From Raffaelea ambrosiae (lineage: Eukaryota; Ascomycota; Sordariomycetes; Ophiostomatales; Ophiostomataceae): a stretch of 64,000 nucleotides of DNA. Made by a program: the position numbers and the translations under genes. The DNA is taken from positions 1,723,337-1,787,336 of the forward strand of contig PCDI01000007.1 in NCBI GenBank assembly GCA_002778195.1. The letters run 5' to 3'. This document shows positions 1 through 11,040 of this stretch, in pieces (the first letter of the stretch is position 1; every line of letters begins with the position of its first letter). The notes beneath the pieces are model-generated. The model was given only the letters and a program-made list of their open reading frames with translations, searched no databases and was not told where the DNA came from.

Positions 1-1099
1 GCTCTTGGCGTGGAGAGCAGGTAGAAACATTCTGCGAGTCGTGCTTGGACCGACTCTAGGTTTGGTGTGCCAGTATCATGCTGGAGAATGTGGCATGCAT
101 GCCCGTAGAAACTTGCACTGGAGCCAGGGTCAGCAGATGTTACACGAAAAAATTAAAGACCCGTACGTTCCTACCTCTGCTCATTGAGTGCCCGGGACTC
201 GTCGTCCTTGCAGTCTTCGCGTGCGGTGGCCTCTGCGAATATCATCAGAAGCACGGCGGATTTTCCTGCGAAAGGGCCTCGAAGCAGACACGTGGATTTG
301 TTTGAACCCTGGTAGACTGCCGTCATCCAGTTCTCTATGGTCCCCTGATGGAGAAACCTATAGAACGGAGTTGACATCTCAAAGTATCTCTCGACCAACA
401 AATTCGCGCAATGTCGTGACGGTAGAACGGCAAGCTCACAAGGGAGGCCCTGACTCCATGATAAGTTGTACCGGTAGGGAGACGGTTTGTCGGGGCGCGT
501 TTCCGCATCGAGTTCTTTCCAAACAGCAGAGACATGGCTCTCTTTGTCGGTATTCTTCAACTGTGTCCAGGCACACTCCAGGAATGTGAGGGGAGATGAC
601 GGGCCATGATATTGTCCATTGACGTCTATATTGGGCACAGCCGAGTGGCATGGCGAGACCTCATCGAAACGCGTCTCTGGTGACCCCTGTCTAGGATGAG
701 GAACGGCAGCTCTGGCGCCAGTTGTATTTGGCACGTCTGAGGCCACCTGGATTGCAGGCAGTCGTCCACGCGTGTAAACGGCCGTGTACTCGCAAGCAAT
801 AGTCAACTGCCGACAGCGAACGCATGGCAGTGCGCCAGAGCACTTGGTTTTTCGCCTATCAGAGACGAGCCTCATGTGTTACTTCTCCGGCCCCGAATCA
901 AGCTGAGATTCTATAGCATCACTCACCTCTTACACGCGTCGCAGGCTCGGCTGGTCTTTGTCCTTTCGACTGGGCGGTCGGCGGTCCGCTTCCGGGGCCG
1001 AATATGTGACTGTATCGAGCCGACGAGCTTCCTTTTCCGCGCACTGGTCGGCTCCGTCCCAGGCATCCCGCTCCATAGTTCTGAGTCGGGATCGGCCAT
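1..1099 (-). CDS. Zn2Cys6 fungal transcription factor, 5' part (gene continues beyond left edge)
   Basis: Likely nuclear DNA-binding regulator. Three exons join cleanly: 1099-927, 855-175 and 117 to the window edge. The introns (856-926 and 118-174) have GT/AG ends. The first intron splits the zinc cluster: exon 1 ends in RACDACKR and exon 2 opens with RKTKCSG, giving CxxCx6C...CxxCx6C around residues 52-80. Exon 3 carries SVQARLAECFYLLSTPR, the pattern seen in the fungal-specific regulatory domain. The ATG at 1099 (MADPDSELW) is chosen because it opens the frame leading into the basic stretch before the cluster. The gene points away from the P450 at 1621 and shares its upstream region, so it could control it; that is inference. 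The C-terminal part is outside the window. Confidence 0.85.
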
Positions 1100-1620
1100 G
1101 GCACGTCGTACGTGACAAAACTTACCACATCCACTTCGACGGGAAATAGAGCAAGCTTCACGGTATTACGTTTCCGATGGTGAGGGTTCATATGTCTTGG
1201 AATCCGCCGTTTCTCTGTTTCCCCGCCCGAAGTGCTTGACGGTCTTGCCGGGCGGAAGCAATCTTACGCAGCGGGTCATCTGTTCCCCAAAAGCCACATA
1301 GTTTCGGATACTTTTCCGCAGCGTGGATCGGGTTCCTATTGGATAGTACAGACGGCTGAAGGCGGTCTCGACTGTATGCTTTACAGAATAGGAATGTTCA
1401 AGCAGGAAGGCCGAACAAAACCATGCCGGCCGCCATGCGTCGGTTGTGGACAGTGGAAATGACCACCTGAACTGCCATATACAAATAGACTGTCTGCTAA
1501 TGTCTGCTGATGTCTGCTGATGAAAACACCGGATGACTATGAAACTCTAATTCCACCCTGGTCTGACACGTTCGCTCATAAACATTGCCCTACACCACGT
1601 GCCCTGCTACTACCTCTGCG
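1100..1620. other. Divergent intergenic region between regulator and P450
   Basis: 520 bases separating two divergent genes. It holds a short tandem repeat at 1491-1520 and an AT-rich patch (catatacaaatag) about 145 bases before the P450 ATG that may serve as its TATA region. I see no gene here. Confidence 0.5.
1491..1520. repeat. Three tandem 10-base units
   Basis: The unit tgtctgctga occurs three times in a row; the first copy ends in taa instead of tga. It lies about 100 bases upstream of the P450 start. It could be a simple repeat or a clustered regulator site. Confidence 0.8.
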
Positions 1621-3297
1621 ATGATCAGCAGTCGAAACATTTATGACCTGGCCGCACAGGCGTCCCTTTCTGACTTACTTCGGGTGGTTTCTGTTGCGAT
1701 CTTTGGCTTTATTGTTGTGTATGTGTTGTACAATGAGTTCCTACGCCTGTCGTCAAGGCTGTCCGGCATTGGGGGTCCAAAGGGTCTACCGCTCATTGGC
1801 AACCTGTGGGCGATCCGGAAGAATGCAGCAGAACAGTACCGGCTTTGGTCCGTCAAGTATGGTCCGGTGTACCAAGTGTCGCTGGGGAATATCCCAGTCG
1901 TCATTGTGAACTCGGCAGAGGCTGCAAAGGGTATATTTGGCTTGAATGCCCAGGCTCTCAGCTCGCGACCAGAGTTCTATACCTTCCACAAGGTATTTCG
2001 TCATTGGACAGACACCGAAACAATTATTTCAGGAAAATGTTGACCCGTACCAGCGCCTTCGCGGAATAGCCACAACCATTGGGACTGCACCGTACAGCGA
2101 CAGCCTCAAGAGGCGCAGGAAAGTGGCCGCGGCGGCACTGAATCGTCCGGCTACGGCGAAATACGTGCATCTCATCGACTCGGAGACCCGACAAGTCGTG
2201 CGAGACCTGCTCGGAGACGGAGAAAATGGTACCGTCGCAATAGACCCTATGCCCATCATGCAGCGTCTAAGCATGTCGGTGATGACATACATCAACTGGG
2301 GCGTGCGCATCCCGACGAGAGATGCATTGTTTGAGGAAGTCATTGAGATCGAAGAACGAATCAGCGCCTTCCGCAGCACGACTGGCAATCTGCAGGACTA
2401 TGTCCCCCTGCTGCGCTGGAACGTGTTTGACAAGTCGGCTGCGAGAACCAGGGATACGCGCCGGCGACAAGACATGTATCTGGCACGGCTCAACCGGGAA
2501 TTCGCCGAGAGGATGGACAAGGGAACACAAGAACCGTGCATCCAGAAGAGCATCGTCACCGACATGGACAAGCGGCTGAGCCTGGAAGAGAAGAGCTCGG
2601 TCGATCTCACAATGATCTCGGGTGGTCTGGATACCTTTCCCACCACCATCGTCTGGCTGATTGCCGTCCTGGCCAAGCGGCCCGACATCCAAGAGCGCGC
2701 GTATGCCGAGATCCGCAAAATGTACGGCGAGGACCAGCCTCTCTGCGACGCCAACGACGACCAGCAGTGCACCTACATTGCGGCGTTGATTCGCGAGACT
2801 TTGCGCATGTACTCGGTTCTGCGTCTCAACCTGCCGCGGGTGTCGATCAAGGAAATCACGTATGGCGGAGTGGCGTATCCAAAGGGGACGACCTTTTTTA
2901 TCAACTCATACGCATGCAATATGGGTAAGCTTCACGGCCTGCCGTGATCCTGCAAACATCAGCACGCGTGCTGGCACATACATTAACAGAGATCCTAGAC
3001 CAGGCAGTGTGGCCTGATGCGCAAGTCTTTCGACCAGAGCGGTGGATTGAACAGCCAGAAGCGCCCATGTTCACCTTTGGCATCGGCTATCGCATGTGCG
3101 CGGGATTCTTGCTGGCGAATCGCGAGCTTTACACTCTGTTCATGCGCATCATCAGTTGTTTCAAGATTGAGATGGACGAGGACCTGGACATCCATCCCGT
3201 GAGCGGGACGGCTAACCCGAAGAAGCTGGTATCACAGCCTCACAGGTACAAGGCCAAGTTTGTGCCCAGATGTGAAAACATCCTGTGCTTGGCTTGA
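1621..3297 (+). CDS. Cytochrome P450, CYP504 (phenylacetate hydroxylase)-like
   Basis: Predicted membrane-anchored ER monooxygenase of 516 residues. Exons 1621-1992, 2054-2924 and 2990-3297 join in frame. Residues about 10-35 form an N-terminal anchor, followed by a Pro/Gly hinge (GGPKGLPLIGN). The I-helix region is SGGLDTFP, the ExxR motif is ETLR, and the haem loop is FTFGIGYRMCAG with the cysteine ligand. The wording around FYTFHK, TIGTAPYSDSLKRRRK and MCAGFLLANRELY resembles the phenylacetate 2-hydroxylase / 3-hydroxyphenylacetate 6-hydroxylase group (PhacA/PhacB). Family knowledge suggests ring hydroxylation of an aryl acid. The substrate is not proven and a secondary-metabolite role is possible. 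An upstream in-frame TTG was ignored; the ATG at 1621 gives the normal anchor. The first intron acceptor was chosen to restore family spacing. Confidence 0.87.
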
Positions 3298-4311
3298 AAC
3301 ACGACTCTAAAGAAAGAAACAAAGGCGGGAGACTGTTTGGATAGGACTTCCTTGCAGCATGGAGTCAATCTGTTTGAAATTGCACACAAAATGTATCTTG
3401 AAAATCTTAATAGGTATCAGGAAAACCTTCAACCTTTGCTGCTCCCTTCGCTCGGCCTGATTTCTCCCATCCCATTCCGCATCGTGTCAGGAACAAGAAA
3501 GATCCAGGCTGTATCTCCAAAAAAAAAAAACACAATGCAGCTACCCAGCACCGGAAAACTGTCCAATACCCAATGCCAAGGGGAAGCCTCCCTTATCAAT
3601 GGCATGCCTTCTGTCTCGGAAAGGGGACTTTCAGTCGCAATGCCGCGGTGATTGCGTATGCTGTTTCTATCAAGAAATATATACTTGCGCGGTTGATAAG
3701 AAGATACCAATTGGGTAAATTTGCCGACAGAACGAGTCGAGAAGGCTTGGCTTTGCGTCTTGGCTGATCGGCAACAACTTGCGATCTGCAAGAAGAGCAC
3801 GGCCATTCCCGGAGAACGGCGACTGTGTACGAGTAGCTATCTACTCCGACACCTGCCACTGCAGCGAAGGGGCCATGGCTGTGCGACAGAGCGTGTGTGG
3901 GAGGGACATGGTGCGCGAAATGTGTCTGATCATGCAATCAGTCGCGCATTTTGCCAAGAACATAGTAGAATAAGTACGTACCGCCCAGCCGTCTGGTATC
4001 GAATCACGCCGCGTGGTTATGAGCTGGTTCATGATAAGGAGAATCGCAAGTGTAATTTTGCAACGTTGTTATCACAGGCGTATGCGAGGGTTTTGCCAAC
4101 CCGGCAGGCAGTCGTCGACCCCAGCCTGTTTCTATGAGACGCAGCCCTTGGTTGTACGGCGATCCGGGCCGGCAGCACTTGCCAGATAAGGCAGAGCACT
4201 TATAAAGACAGCCTGCCACAAGAAGCGACGGCCATGGCGCTGCACGAAATCTGGCGCGCAGACTGTACCGCCCCGTAGGATCTTGCAGGCCATTCCAGCG
4301 AATCGAAAACC
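3298..4311. other. Intergenic region, 1 kb
   Basis: Only short open frames with no recognisable motif. A ten-A run lies near 3520, and a TATA box for the transporter lies at the right end. I see nothing else. Confidence 0.5.
4201..4206 (+). promoter_or_regulatory. TATA box of the Dal5-type transporter
   Basis: TATAAA, 106 bases upstream of the ATG at 4312, in a GC-rich surrounding. Confidence 0.5.
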
Positions 4312-6365
4312 ATGGGCTCTTCTGACATTGCAGCCACGCCCACGGGCCAGGCCGCCGCCGAACCGGCTGTCGAGATGGTCGCCAAGGACGCCACTAAGGA
4401 CGCCACCAAGGACGCCACCAAGGACGCCACCAAGGCCGTCGCCGAGGACGTCACCGAGGACGTCGCCAGGCACACCTCCAAGGATGCCGTCCGCGAGAAG
4501 ATGACGGATCTGGAAAAGAGCGACAGCAGCAGCATCATCGTGGCCGAGGTGGTGCAGGAGGGTGTGTCTCGTGTCTCTCGCCCCCAGTCCTTGCTCCTGC
4601 TGACCACGCGCAGACTCTCCCGAGATGAAAAAACTCAAGCGCAAGATCGACCGGTACCTCTTGCCCCTGATGTGGCTCTGCTACGGCATCCAGCAGGTGG
4701 ACAAGACGTCGCTCAGCACCCAGGCCACCTTTGGCCTGCGCGAGGACACCGGCCTCGTGGGCCAGCAGTACTCGTGGCTGACGACCGTCTTCTACCTGAC
4801 CTACATGTTCTTCGAGTTCCCCTCGAACCTGCTGCTGCAGCGGTACATGATGGGGCGCACGCTGTCGCTGTACATGCTGTGCTGGGGCGTGGTGGTGCTG
4901 TGCATCGGGTTCAGCCAGAACTTTACGCACCTGATCACCCTGCGCGCCTTGCAGGGCATCTTTGAGTGCTGCATCAGCCCCGGCTTCGTGCTCATCATCG
5001 GCTCCTGGTACACCACGCGCGAGAACTCGTCGCGGTCGCTCATCTTCCAGAGCGCCAACGCCGGCTTCGGCATCATCTCCAGCCTGATCCTGTACGGCAT
5101 CGGGTCGGTGCAGGACCAGCGGGGCGATGAATTCCAGGCCTGGCGATACATGTCTTACGTGCGTCCCGTCTCCCCCCCCCCCGTCGAGAGCATCGCGCGC
5201 ACGCGGCTAACCTCGGATTGCAGTTCCTCGGATCGCTCACCATCATCGTTGGCGCCCTCTGCCTCATCTTCCTGGGCACCCCCTCCGAGGTGCGCTGGCT
5301 CTCGGCCGAGGAGAAGAAGATGGCCAACGCGCGGGTTCTGACCAACAATGCCGGCCACGACAAGACGGGAATGAGGAACTGGCGGTGGGAGCAGGCGGTG
5401 GAATGCCTGATGGATCCATGCGTGCGCATTCTTCTCCATTCCCCCATCTGTTCCAGTATATTGCTGTTTCGTGCTGACCTTCCAGTTCTGGTTCGCCGGC
5501 GTCAACGCCTTTCTCAGCTCCGTGCCCAACGGAGGCCTGACCACGTTTTCCAAAATCATCATGACGTCGTTTGGCTTCAGTGAGTTCTGCCTTTGTGTCT
5601 TGGATACTAAACTAAGCAAGAGCTAACGTGCCCGCCCCCAGCCAATCTTCAGGTCATCCTCCTCGACATCCCCCGCAGCGTGGCCAGCCTCCTCTGGTTT
5701 GTCGTCGTCGGCCTCACGACGAGCCGGTGGAAGAATCTGCGGATGTAAGGAGACCAAAATTGGACCCCCGCCTCTGCAACTGCTGTCGGTTCTCCGTATC
5801 CTAACTCTCTTGGCTCCCAGGTACTACATGGCGTTCTCTGTCGTCCCCCCCTTCATCGGCTTCATGATGATGTCCCAGCTCCCCGACGCCACGAGCTACC
5901 GCTGGGCCAAATGGGGCGGCTACTTCATGTCTGTCACCTTTGTCATCTCCCTCTTCCTCGCCTGGACCCTCATTCCCTCCAACGTCGCCGGACGCACCAA
6001 GCGCACCCTGACGTCCTCTTTCACCTTTGTCGGCTACTGTGTCGGCAACATGGTCGGCTCTCAGATCTTCAAGGAGAAGGACAAGCCCCACTACATTCCG
6101 GGCATCATCGGTTGCACGGTCTGCTTCGGCCTCGAGTTCCTCCTCATCATGATCTGGCGCTTCGTGCTGGTGCTCCGCAACCGGCGCCGCGACAAGGCCA
6201 TGAGAGAGCAGGGCATTTCAGAGGAGGAGCGCATCGAGCGCGGCAAGGTGCTCGGCGAACAGGACACCACCGATTTCAAGAACCCCTACGTGAGTAGACC
6301 AGTGGACACACACACACAAAGAGGGCAAGACTGCTGACCATCCACAGTTCCGCTACACGATGTAA
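4312..6365 (+). CDS. MFS transporter, Dal5 (allantoate permease)-type anion:cation symporter
   Basis: Plasma-membrane carrier of 558 residues. Seven exons: 4312-4561, 4614-5158, 5224-5421, 5486-5579, 5642-5744, 5821-6289 and 6348-6365. All phases agree. After a hydrophilic N-terminus of about 100 residues, the core begins KRKIDRYLLPLMWLCYGIQQVDK. About twelve membrane segments follow, with PNGGLTTFSKI in the middle and the family-like ending NPYFRYTM. Dal5-family members import allantoate, ureidosuccinate, nicotinate, vitamins or other carboxylates; the substrate here is unknown. The N-terminus contains four perfect Lys-Asp-Ala-Thr repeats plus degenerate copies. It lies between the CYP504-like gene and the aldehyde dehydrogenase, all on the plus strand, consistent with uptake of an organic acid. 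Confidence 0.9.
4384..4431 (+). repeat. Coding minisatellite, four 12-base units (Lys-Asp-Ala-Thr)
   Basis: Four head-to-tail copies of aaggacgccacc (the first ends in act) inside the cytosolic N-terminus of the transporter, followed by degenerate GluAspVal units to about 4470. Multiples of 12 keep the frame, so copy number can vary without breaking the gene. Confidence 0.9.
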
Positions 6366-7240
6366 ATCGAACGGCCTACTGGTATGAGTGATGACTTGGA
6401 AGGATACACTGCGAGGCGATTGTTGATGCCATTTGAGGCGTGGGACAATGCCTGGCCTATTCAGATGTATACACTTGTGAATATATTTACAATCGCCTTG
6501 GAATGGCGCATGATATCATCTCTCAGACGACCGCTGTGCGACGCCGAGGGCATCGTTTCTCACGACATATCACAGATGTGACGACGTTTCGTAAGATCCA
6601 GGGTGTTCTCCGTACAAGTTGGCTGCGTGCCATTGACGAGCACGGAGCCGACTAGCCATGCAAGGAAACATCGGGTTACTAGGGCCTTTGTCGGAAAAAT
6701 GGCTGGGCATTCACGACGCTGCCTGCCAAGGTTGGCACAATTGCGATCAGTCTGCTCGAAGAGCAGATCGGCCCGTCGTGCGTCTGGGCTGCGAGGCATC
6801 TACCCACCAACCGTCGATGCCTTGAACTCGATGCCAAACGTTCTCAGACGAGATCCTACCAATGCGCGTCCACTCCGCTATTTTCTACTCCATACCCCGA
6901 ACGGCATGGCACTCTTCTCCACATCATTGACCCGATAATGATAAGCAGATGACGCTTGTGCGGAGTTGTAGCAGGGCGGGCAAAGCTCCAAGAACGAATC
7001 ATGGCTCCGGCCAACCATCCGGCTTGGCAGCGATCCGTAAGCCAAGGGAAAAAAAAACCGGACGCTATTGAGGGGTAAGAGTCTCAGTATAACCACAATA
7101 TTACGTTGGAGACGGGGGACAGTGCTCTTACACCACGTCTCGGCAATTCTCTCGCGGCCTCCCTCGTTTACTTCTGCAACCTCTCGACAAGTCCACCTGG
7201 GAGCACATAGTCTTGCGTCAGATCGTCAACTGAAGCCACA
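6366..7240. other. Intergenic region
   Basis: 875 bases between the transporter and aldehyde dehydrogenase genes. No protein motif was recognised on either strand. It presumably holds the dehydrogenase promoter; a TATAA-like sequence (agtataacc) occurs near 7085. Confidence 0.45.
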
Positions 7241-8811
7241 ATGTCGCCAACCCCCGCCATCGCCAGTCTCGTGGCCCCCAACGGCCGCAAGATCGAGCTG
7301 AACACGGGACTCTTCATCAACAACGAGTTTGTCGCGGCGTCCTCGGGGGACAAAATTGTCTCTGTTGATCCCACGTGAGTATCTGCGTGTTCCTGCGTCC
7401 CCGAAGCCTGCCCTCCCCCCCCGTGTCTCACAGTCCTCTCTGCAGCACCGAGAAGGAAATTGTCTCCGTCGAGGCCGGTTCTGCCGCCGATGTAGACAAG
7501 GCTGTTGATGCGGCCCGTGCGGCGCTCGAGCACCCGTCCTGGAGCGACATGCCGGGCAACACCCGCGCCGCCCTGCTCAACAAGCTGGCCGATCTCATCC
7601 ACGAGAGCCGGGAAACCATTGCCACGGTCGAGACCTGGGACAACGGCAAGCCGTACAAGGTGGCCCTGGCCGTCGATGTCGGCGCCTCGGTGGAGACCCT
7701 CCGCTACTACGCGGGCTGGGCCGACAAGCTGCAGGGCGCGACGATTCCCACCACGCCGCTGAAGCTGGCCTACACGCTGCGCCAGCCCGTGGGCGTCTGC
7801 GCCCAGATCATCCCCTGGAACTACCCGCTGCTCATGGCGGCCTGGAAGCTGGGCCCGGCGCTCGCCGCCGGCAACACCGTTGTTCTCAAGCCGGCCGAGC
7901 AGACGCCCCTGTCCATTCTGCTGGTGGCCGATCTCGTCCGCCAGGCGGGCTTCCCGCCGGGCGTGGTCAACATTGTCAACGGCTACGGCAGCGTCGTGGG
8001 TGCGTCGCTGGCCGGCCACATGGGCGTCGACAAGGTCGCGTTTACGGGGTCGACGGCGACGGGCCGCATGATCCAGAAGGCGGCCAGCGCCAACCTCAAG
8101 AGCGTCACCCTCGAGACCGGCGGCAAGTCGCCCCTCCTGGTGTTTGACGACGCCAACCTGGACCAGACGGCCAAGTGGGCGCACCAGGGCATCATGTCCA
8201 ACGCCGGCCAGATCTGCACCGCCAACTCGCGCATCCTGGTGCAGGAGGGGGTGTACGACGCGTTCATCGACAAGTTTGCCGCCCAGGTCCGCTCGGTCCA
8301 GGTCGGCGACCCCTTCGATGCCGGCACCTTCCAGGGCCCGCAGATCAGCAAGGCCCAGCACGAGAAGATCCTGTCGTACGCCCAGTCGGCCAGCAGCGAG
8401 GGCGCCAAGTGCGTGACCGGCGGCGTCGCCCGTCCCGGAAAGGGCTACTTCATCGAGCCGACCGTGTTCAAGGACGTCGGCGCGGACATGCGCGTGTTCC
8501 AGGAGGAGGTTTTCGGCCCCTTTGTCACCATTACCCCCTTCAAAACGGAGGCCGATGCCCTGAAGCTGGCCAATGCCACGCAGTACGGCCTCGGCGCGTC
8601 CGTGTTCACCGAGAACGTCAAGCGGGCCCACCGCGTGGCTGCGCGGCTCGAGGCCGGCATGGTGTGGATCAATTCCTCTGCGGACTCCGACTGGCGTGTG
8701 CCGTTTGGCGGCGTCAAGCAGAGCGGCATCGGACGGGAGCTCGGTGCTGCTGGCCTGGAGGCGTATCTGCAGACCAAGGCTGTTCACGTGAATCTGGGCC
8801 GCGAGTTGTAG
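7241..8811 (+). CDS. NAD(P)+-dependent aldehyde dehydrogenase
   Basis: 499-residue ALDH-superfamily enzyme oxidising an aldehyde to its acid, probably cytosolic. Exons 7241-7374 and 7446-8811 join through AC|C to give VDPTTEKEIVSV. Diagnostic features are the cofactor segment PWNYPLLMAAWKLGPALAAGN, VAFTGSTATGR, the general-base glutamate in ETGGKSP, the nucleophile cysteine in NAGQICTANSR, EEVFGPF, and the C-terminal PFGGVKQSGIGRELG. Length is normal for the class 1/2 family and all catalytic residues are present. It follows the CYP504-like P450 and the Dal5-type transporter on the same strand. An aryl-aldehyde substrate would suit a phenylacetate-type route, but that is inference from neighbours only. 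Confidence 0.93.
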
Positions 8812-9411
8812 GCGAGTGTATTGCGAAATCTAGTTACAAAACAAACGTGTATCTCAAATTGACCGAAAGATTGCATTGCCATGTAGCACGGTGTCAACAA
8901 TATGTAGTCTGATCTGCCAGGTTTCTTCCTCAGACTTCGAATCAATAGCTCCTTGCCAAAAAGCAGGCATTCATTGATTGCGCAGCGATATGTCTGCGCG
9001 ATTGAATGCATCAAACTCCCCAGTTGCATGTCGAGACTGCGGCCGACCTCGTTGGCACATTTTTTGCATGTCTCCAGAGAACCACCATCCATCGTATGAC
9101 ATGCATGGCTGCTGCTGTCGCCATGCACTCGATTTGCGTTGAGAAAAGACAATTTTAAACAAACTGTTTGTTTTGCGAGTCAAATTGGCCAGTCAATCTT
9201 TGCGCCTTTGTGTTTTCGATGATTTGGGGCATTTGTGATTTGGTGGGACTTTTCAGGATTGAAGGATCAGCGCTGACTGGCAGCGCTGACTGGCAATTCT
9301 TCCCTCTGTGGACGTTTCGCAGACAATATATCTACCCAAGTGTGCCTCTGCCTACACACTCAGAGCAAAGCGCGCAGCACTGTTTATACCAGTAATGATT
9401 GTCCAAGTTAT
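8812..9411. other. Intergenic region between convergent genes
   Basis: 600 bases between the 3' ends of the aldehyde dehydrogenase and the C2H2 gene. A short duplicated phrase (gcgctgactggca, near 9271 and 9284) is visible. No gene was seen. Confidence 0.5.
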
Positions 9412-10329
9412 CTAGGAGTGATTCTGTGCCTGGTGGTCTCTAACGCGAAGATTCGCCCGGATTCTGCCATTGGAGTACCGCCGGATCCGGTTGCAGCTCC
9501 CCCTGGCGACATGCGTGTTGCGTGCCGTGGTTCTGCTGAACACGGCACCACAGCGCGGACAACGACACTCAGGCCGGGCCTGTGATTTCTCCCGAAGATG
9601 ACGACGGAGATTGCTGCGCGTCGTGAACTTGTGACCATTGCAGCCGTGTTCCCAGCAGCGGAGGTCTGCGTCGACTTCAGTCCGTTCTGTAGGAATTGTC
9701 CCCCTGTCTTCTTCTGTGCGCTCGTCAATGGGGAGGTTTATATTCGTTTCCTCCGTGCCTTCGGTGCCTTCGGTGCCTTCGGTGCTTCCCGTCCTTCCCG
9801 TAGTGTTCATGTCTGCCAGGAAAAAGTCGTGGACGTCTTCCATGTACACATCAGAAATATGCACTGTCGAAGGAGTATGTTGTGGTTGGTCCTCCTTGTA
9901 AAGTGGCTGTATCTCTTCTGATTCTGTGAGATAGGAAAGGAGGTCTTCTGGGCAGGTCTGCATATCGTTGCTCTGGTTGAAAATGCTGTCTGCCCCCCAC
10001 TCGTCCTGTGCATTGACTTCACTCTGGTCTATCTCGTCGCCATCATCGTCGTCGTCGTCCTCATAATCCTCTTCTTCTACTTCGCATCCTGTGTCTCTGT
10101 CACTCTCATCTTCACTACCATTCTCGGAGAAGTCGTCATCATCATCGCTGAAAACATCCACGCAGTTCTCGTAGTTGAATGAAGGCCGATCTGTGGTACG
10201 TGCCTGTGCTGCGGGCTTAAGACATCCATCCTGCACTTGAAGGATGCATATAGCACGCATGATACGTCGAAAAATGTCAAAGTCTTCTTGCAGAGATGCT
10301 TGGGCTCCATTGCTTGTGTTGGTGGCCAT
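9412..10329 (-). CDS. Acidic C2H2-like zinc finger protein
   Basis: About 305 residues from the ATG at 10329 ([10 protein letters not shown]). The frame stays open up to 10503 and an alternative ATG exists there, but those 58 residues look non-coding or belong to an unresolved exon. The centre has long Asp/Glu runs, a Thr-Glu-Gly repeat block, and a C-terminal Cys/His region. One finger begins [11 protein letters not shown] and ends RRH. A second reads [17 protein letters not shown] and then a late Cys, so it is C2HC-like. A basic tail (RIRRYSNGR) follows. This layout suits a nuclear DNA-binding protein with an acidic activation region; targets are unknown. No cluster role can be assigned. 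Confidence 0.65.
   Translation of the reverse strand: MATNTSNGAQASLQEDFDIFRRIMRAICILQVQDGCLKPAAQARTTDRPSFNYENCVDVFSDDDDDFSENGSEDESDRDTGCEVEEEDYEDDDDDDGDEIDQSEVNAQDEWGADSIFNQSNDMQTCPEDLLSYLTESEEIQPLYKEDQPQHTPSTVHISDVYMEDVHDFFLADMNTTGRTGSTEGTEGTEGTEETNINLPIDERTEEDRGTIPTERTEVDADLRCWEHGCNGHKFTTRSNLRRHLREKSQARPECRCPRCGAVFSRTTARNTHVARGSCNRIRRYSNGRIRANLRVRDHQAQNHS
9751..9789 (-). repeat. 9-base coding repeat (Thr-Glu-Gly)
   Basis: About four copies of a 9-base unit (ttcggtgcc on the plus strand) within the C2H2 gene, encoding TEG units in the linker before the zinc fingers. Frame-preserving copy-number change is possible. Confidence 0.85.
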
Positions 10330-10503
10330 GGTTGTGGTGGCGGCGTACGGGAGTGGAACCTCCAACCACGCGCTCCAGATATTGGCGTCTACCAACTTAA
10401 AATGTCTGGCCCCCGAACGGATTTGCTGCATCGGTAACAAGACGATCACATTTTCACCAGAAAGGTATTTCAGCAGTGTGAACAAGGAAGTAAGGGATAG
10501 CAT

Positions 10504-11040
10504 TATGTGTAGTTAGCTGTCTTTGATGCCCCTGGTGCTGACTTGTAGGCTTCCTTACTACGCCGAGGCCATCTGAATTTTCCACAAATGGCACATTTCC
10601 GATGCCAGTTCATCACAGCAGGCAGGGGTAAGCAAGGGATGCAGTTGCAGTGGCTATTAGCTGTTGCGTCAGAGTATTGGTTGGAGAAGGGACCTAGCTG
10701 GTAAGGTTATGCGGATGTGATGAAAGCGGTCGGGGTGGGTACACGAAACTTCACCGAGTCTTTGAGTTTTCTGCAATTTGATTTGTGCAGACAGAGAGGG
10801 GGAAGAGAACAGCACGTCTACACAAGGCCCGGTACAATGATAGGAGATGTCGGCGACATGCCTGGTTGAGGTCGAGGATGCACGTAAGGGAGCCCAAGGT
10901 GCATGACTGTGACGCGGACCTTGACTGGACTCTTCTCTTGGATGAGGGTGCGCTGTCCGCTAATTACCCCATAGGGAACAGCCTTTTTTGTGACGTTGCC
11001 AACCTACTGGGAAAGGGATATCGTCGCGTTCCGCCGTTTC
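10504..11040. other. Gene-poor stretch before the HET relic
   Basis: No intact gene. It may include further decayed 5' sequence of the HET relic, but I could not recognise the N-terminal HET motifs. Confidence 0.4.

Noticed and set aside
1585..1620. In-frame extension upstream of the first P450
   Set aside because: It begins at TTG, not ATG; the ATG at 1621 gives the expected membrane anchor.
7168..8787. 539-codon open frame on the minus strand
   Set aside because: Antisense to the aldehyde dehydrogenase; low-complexity composition and no motif.
10330..10503. 58-residue N-terminal extension of the C2H2 protein frame
   Set aside because: No conserved features; the ATG at 10329 gives a more natural start. 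It remains an alternative only.
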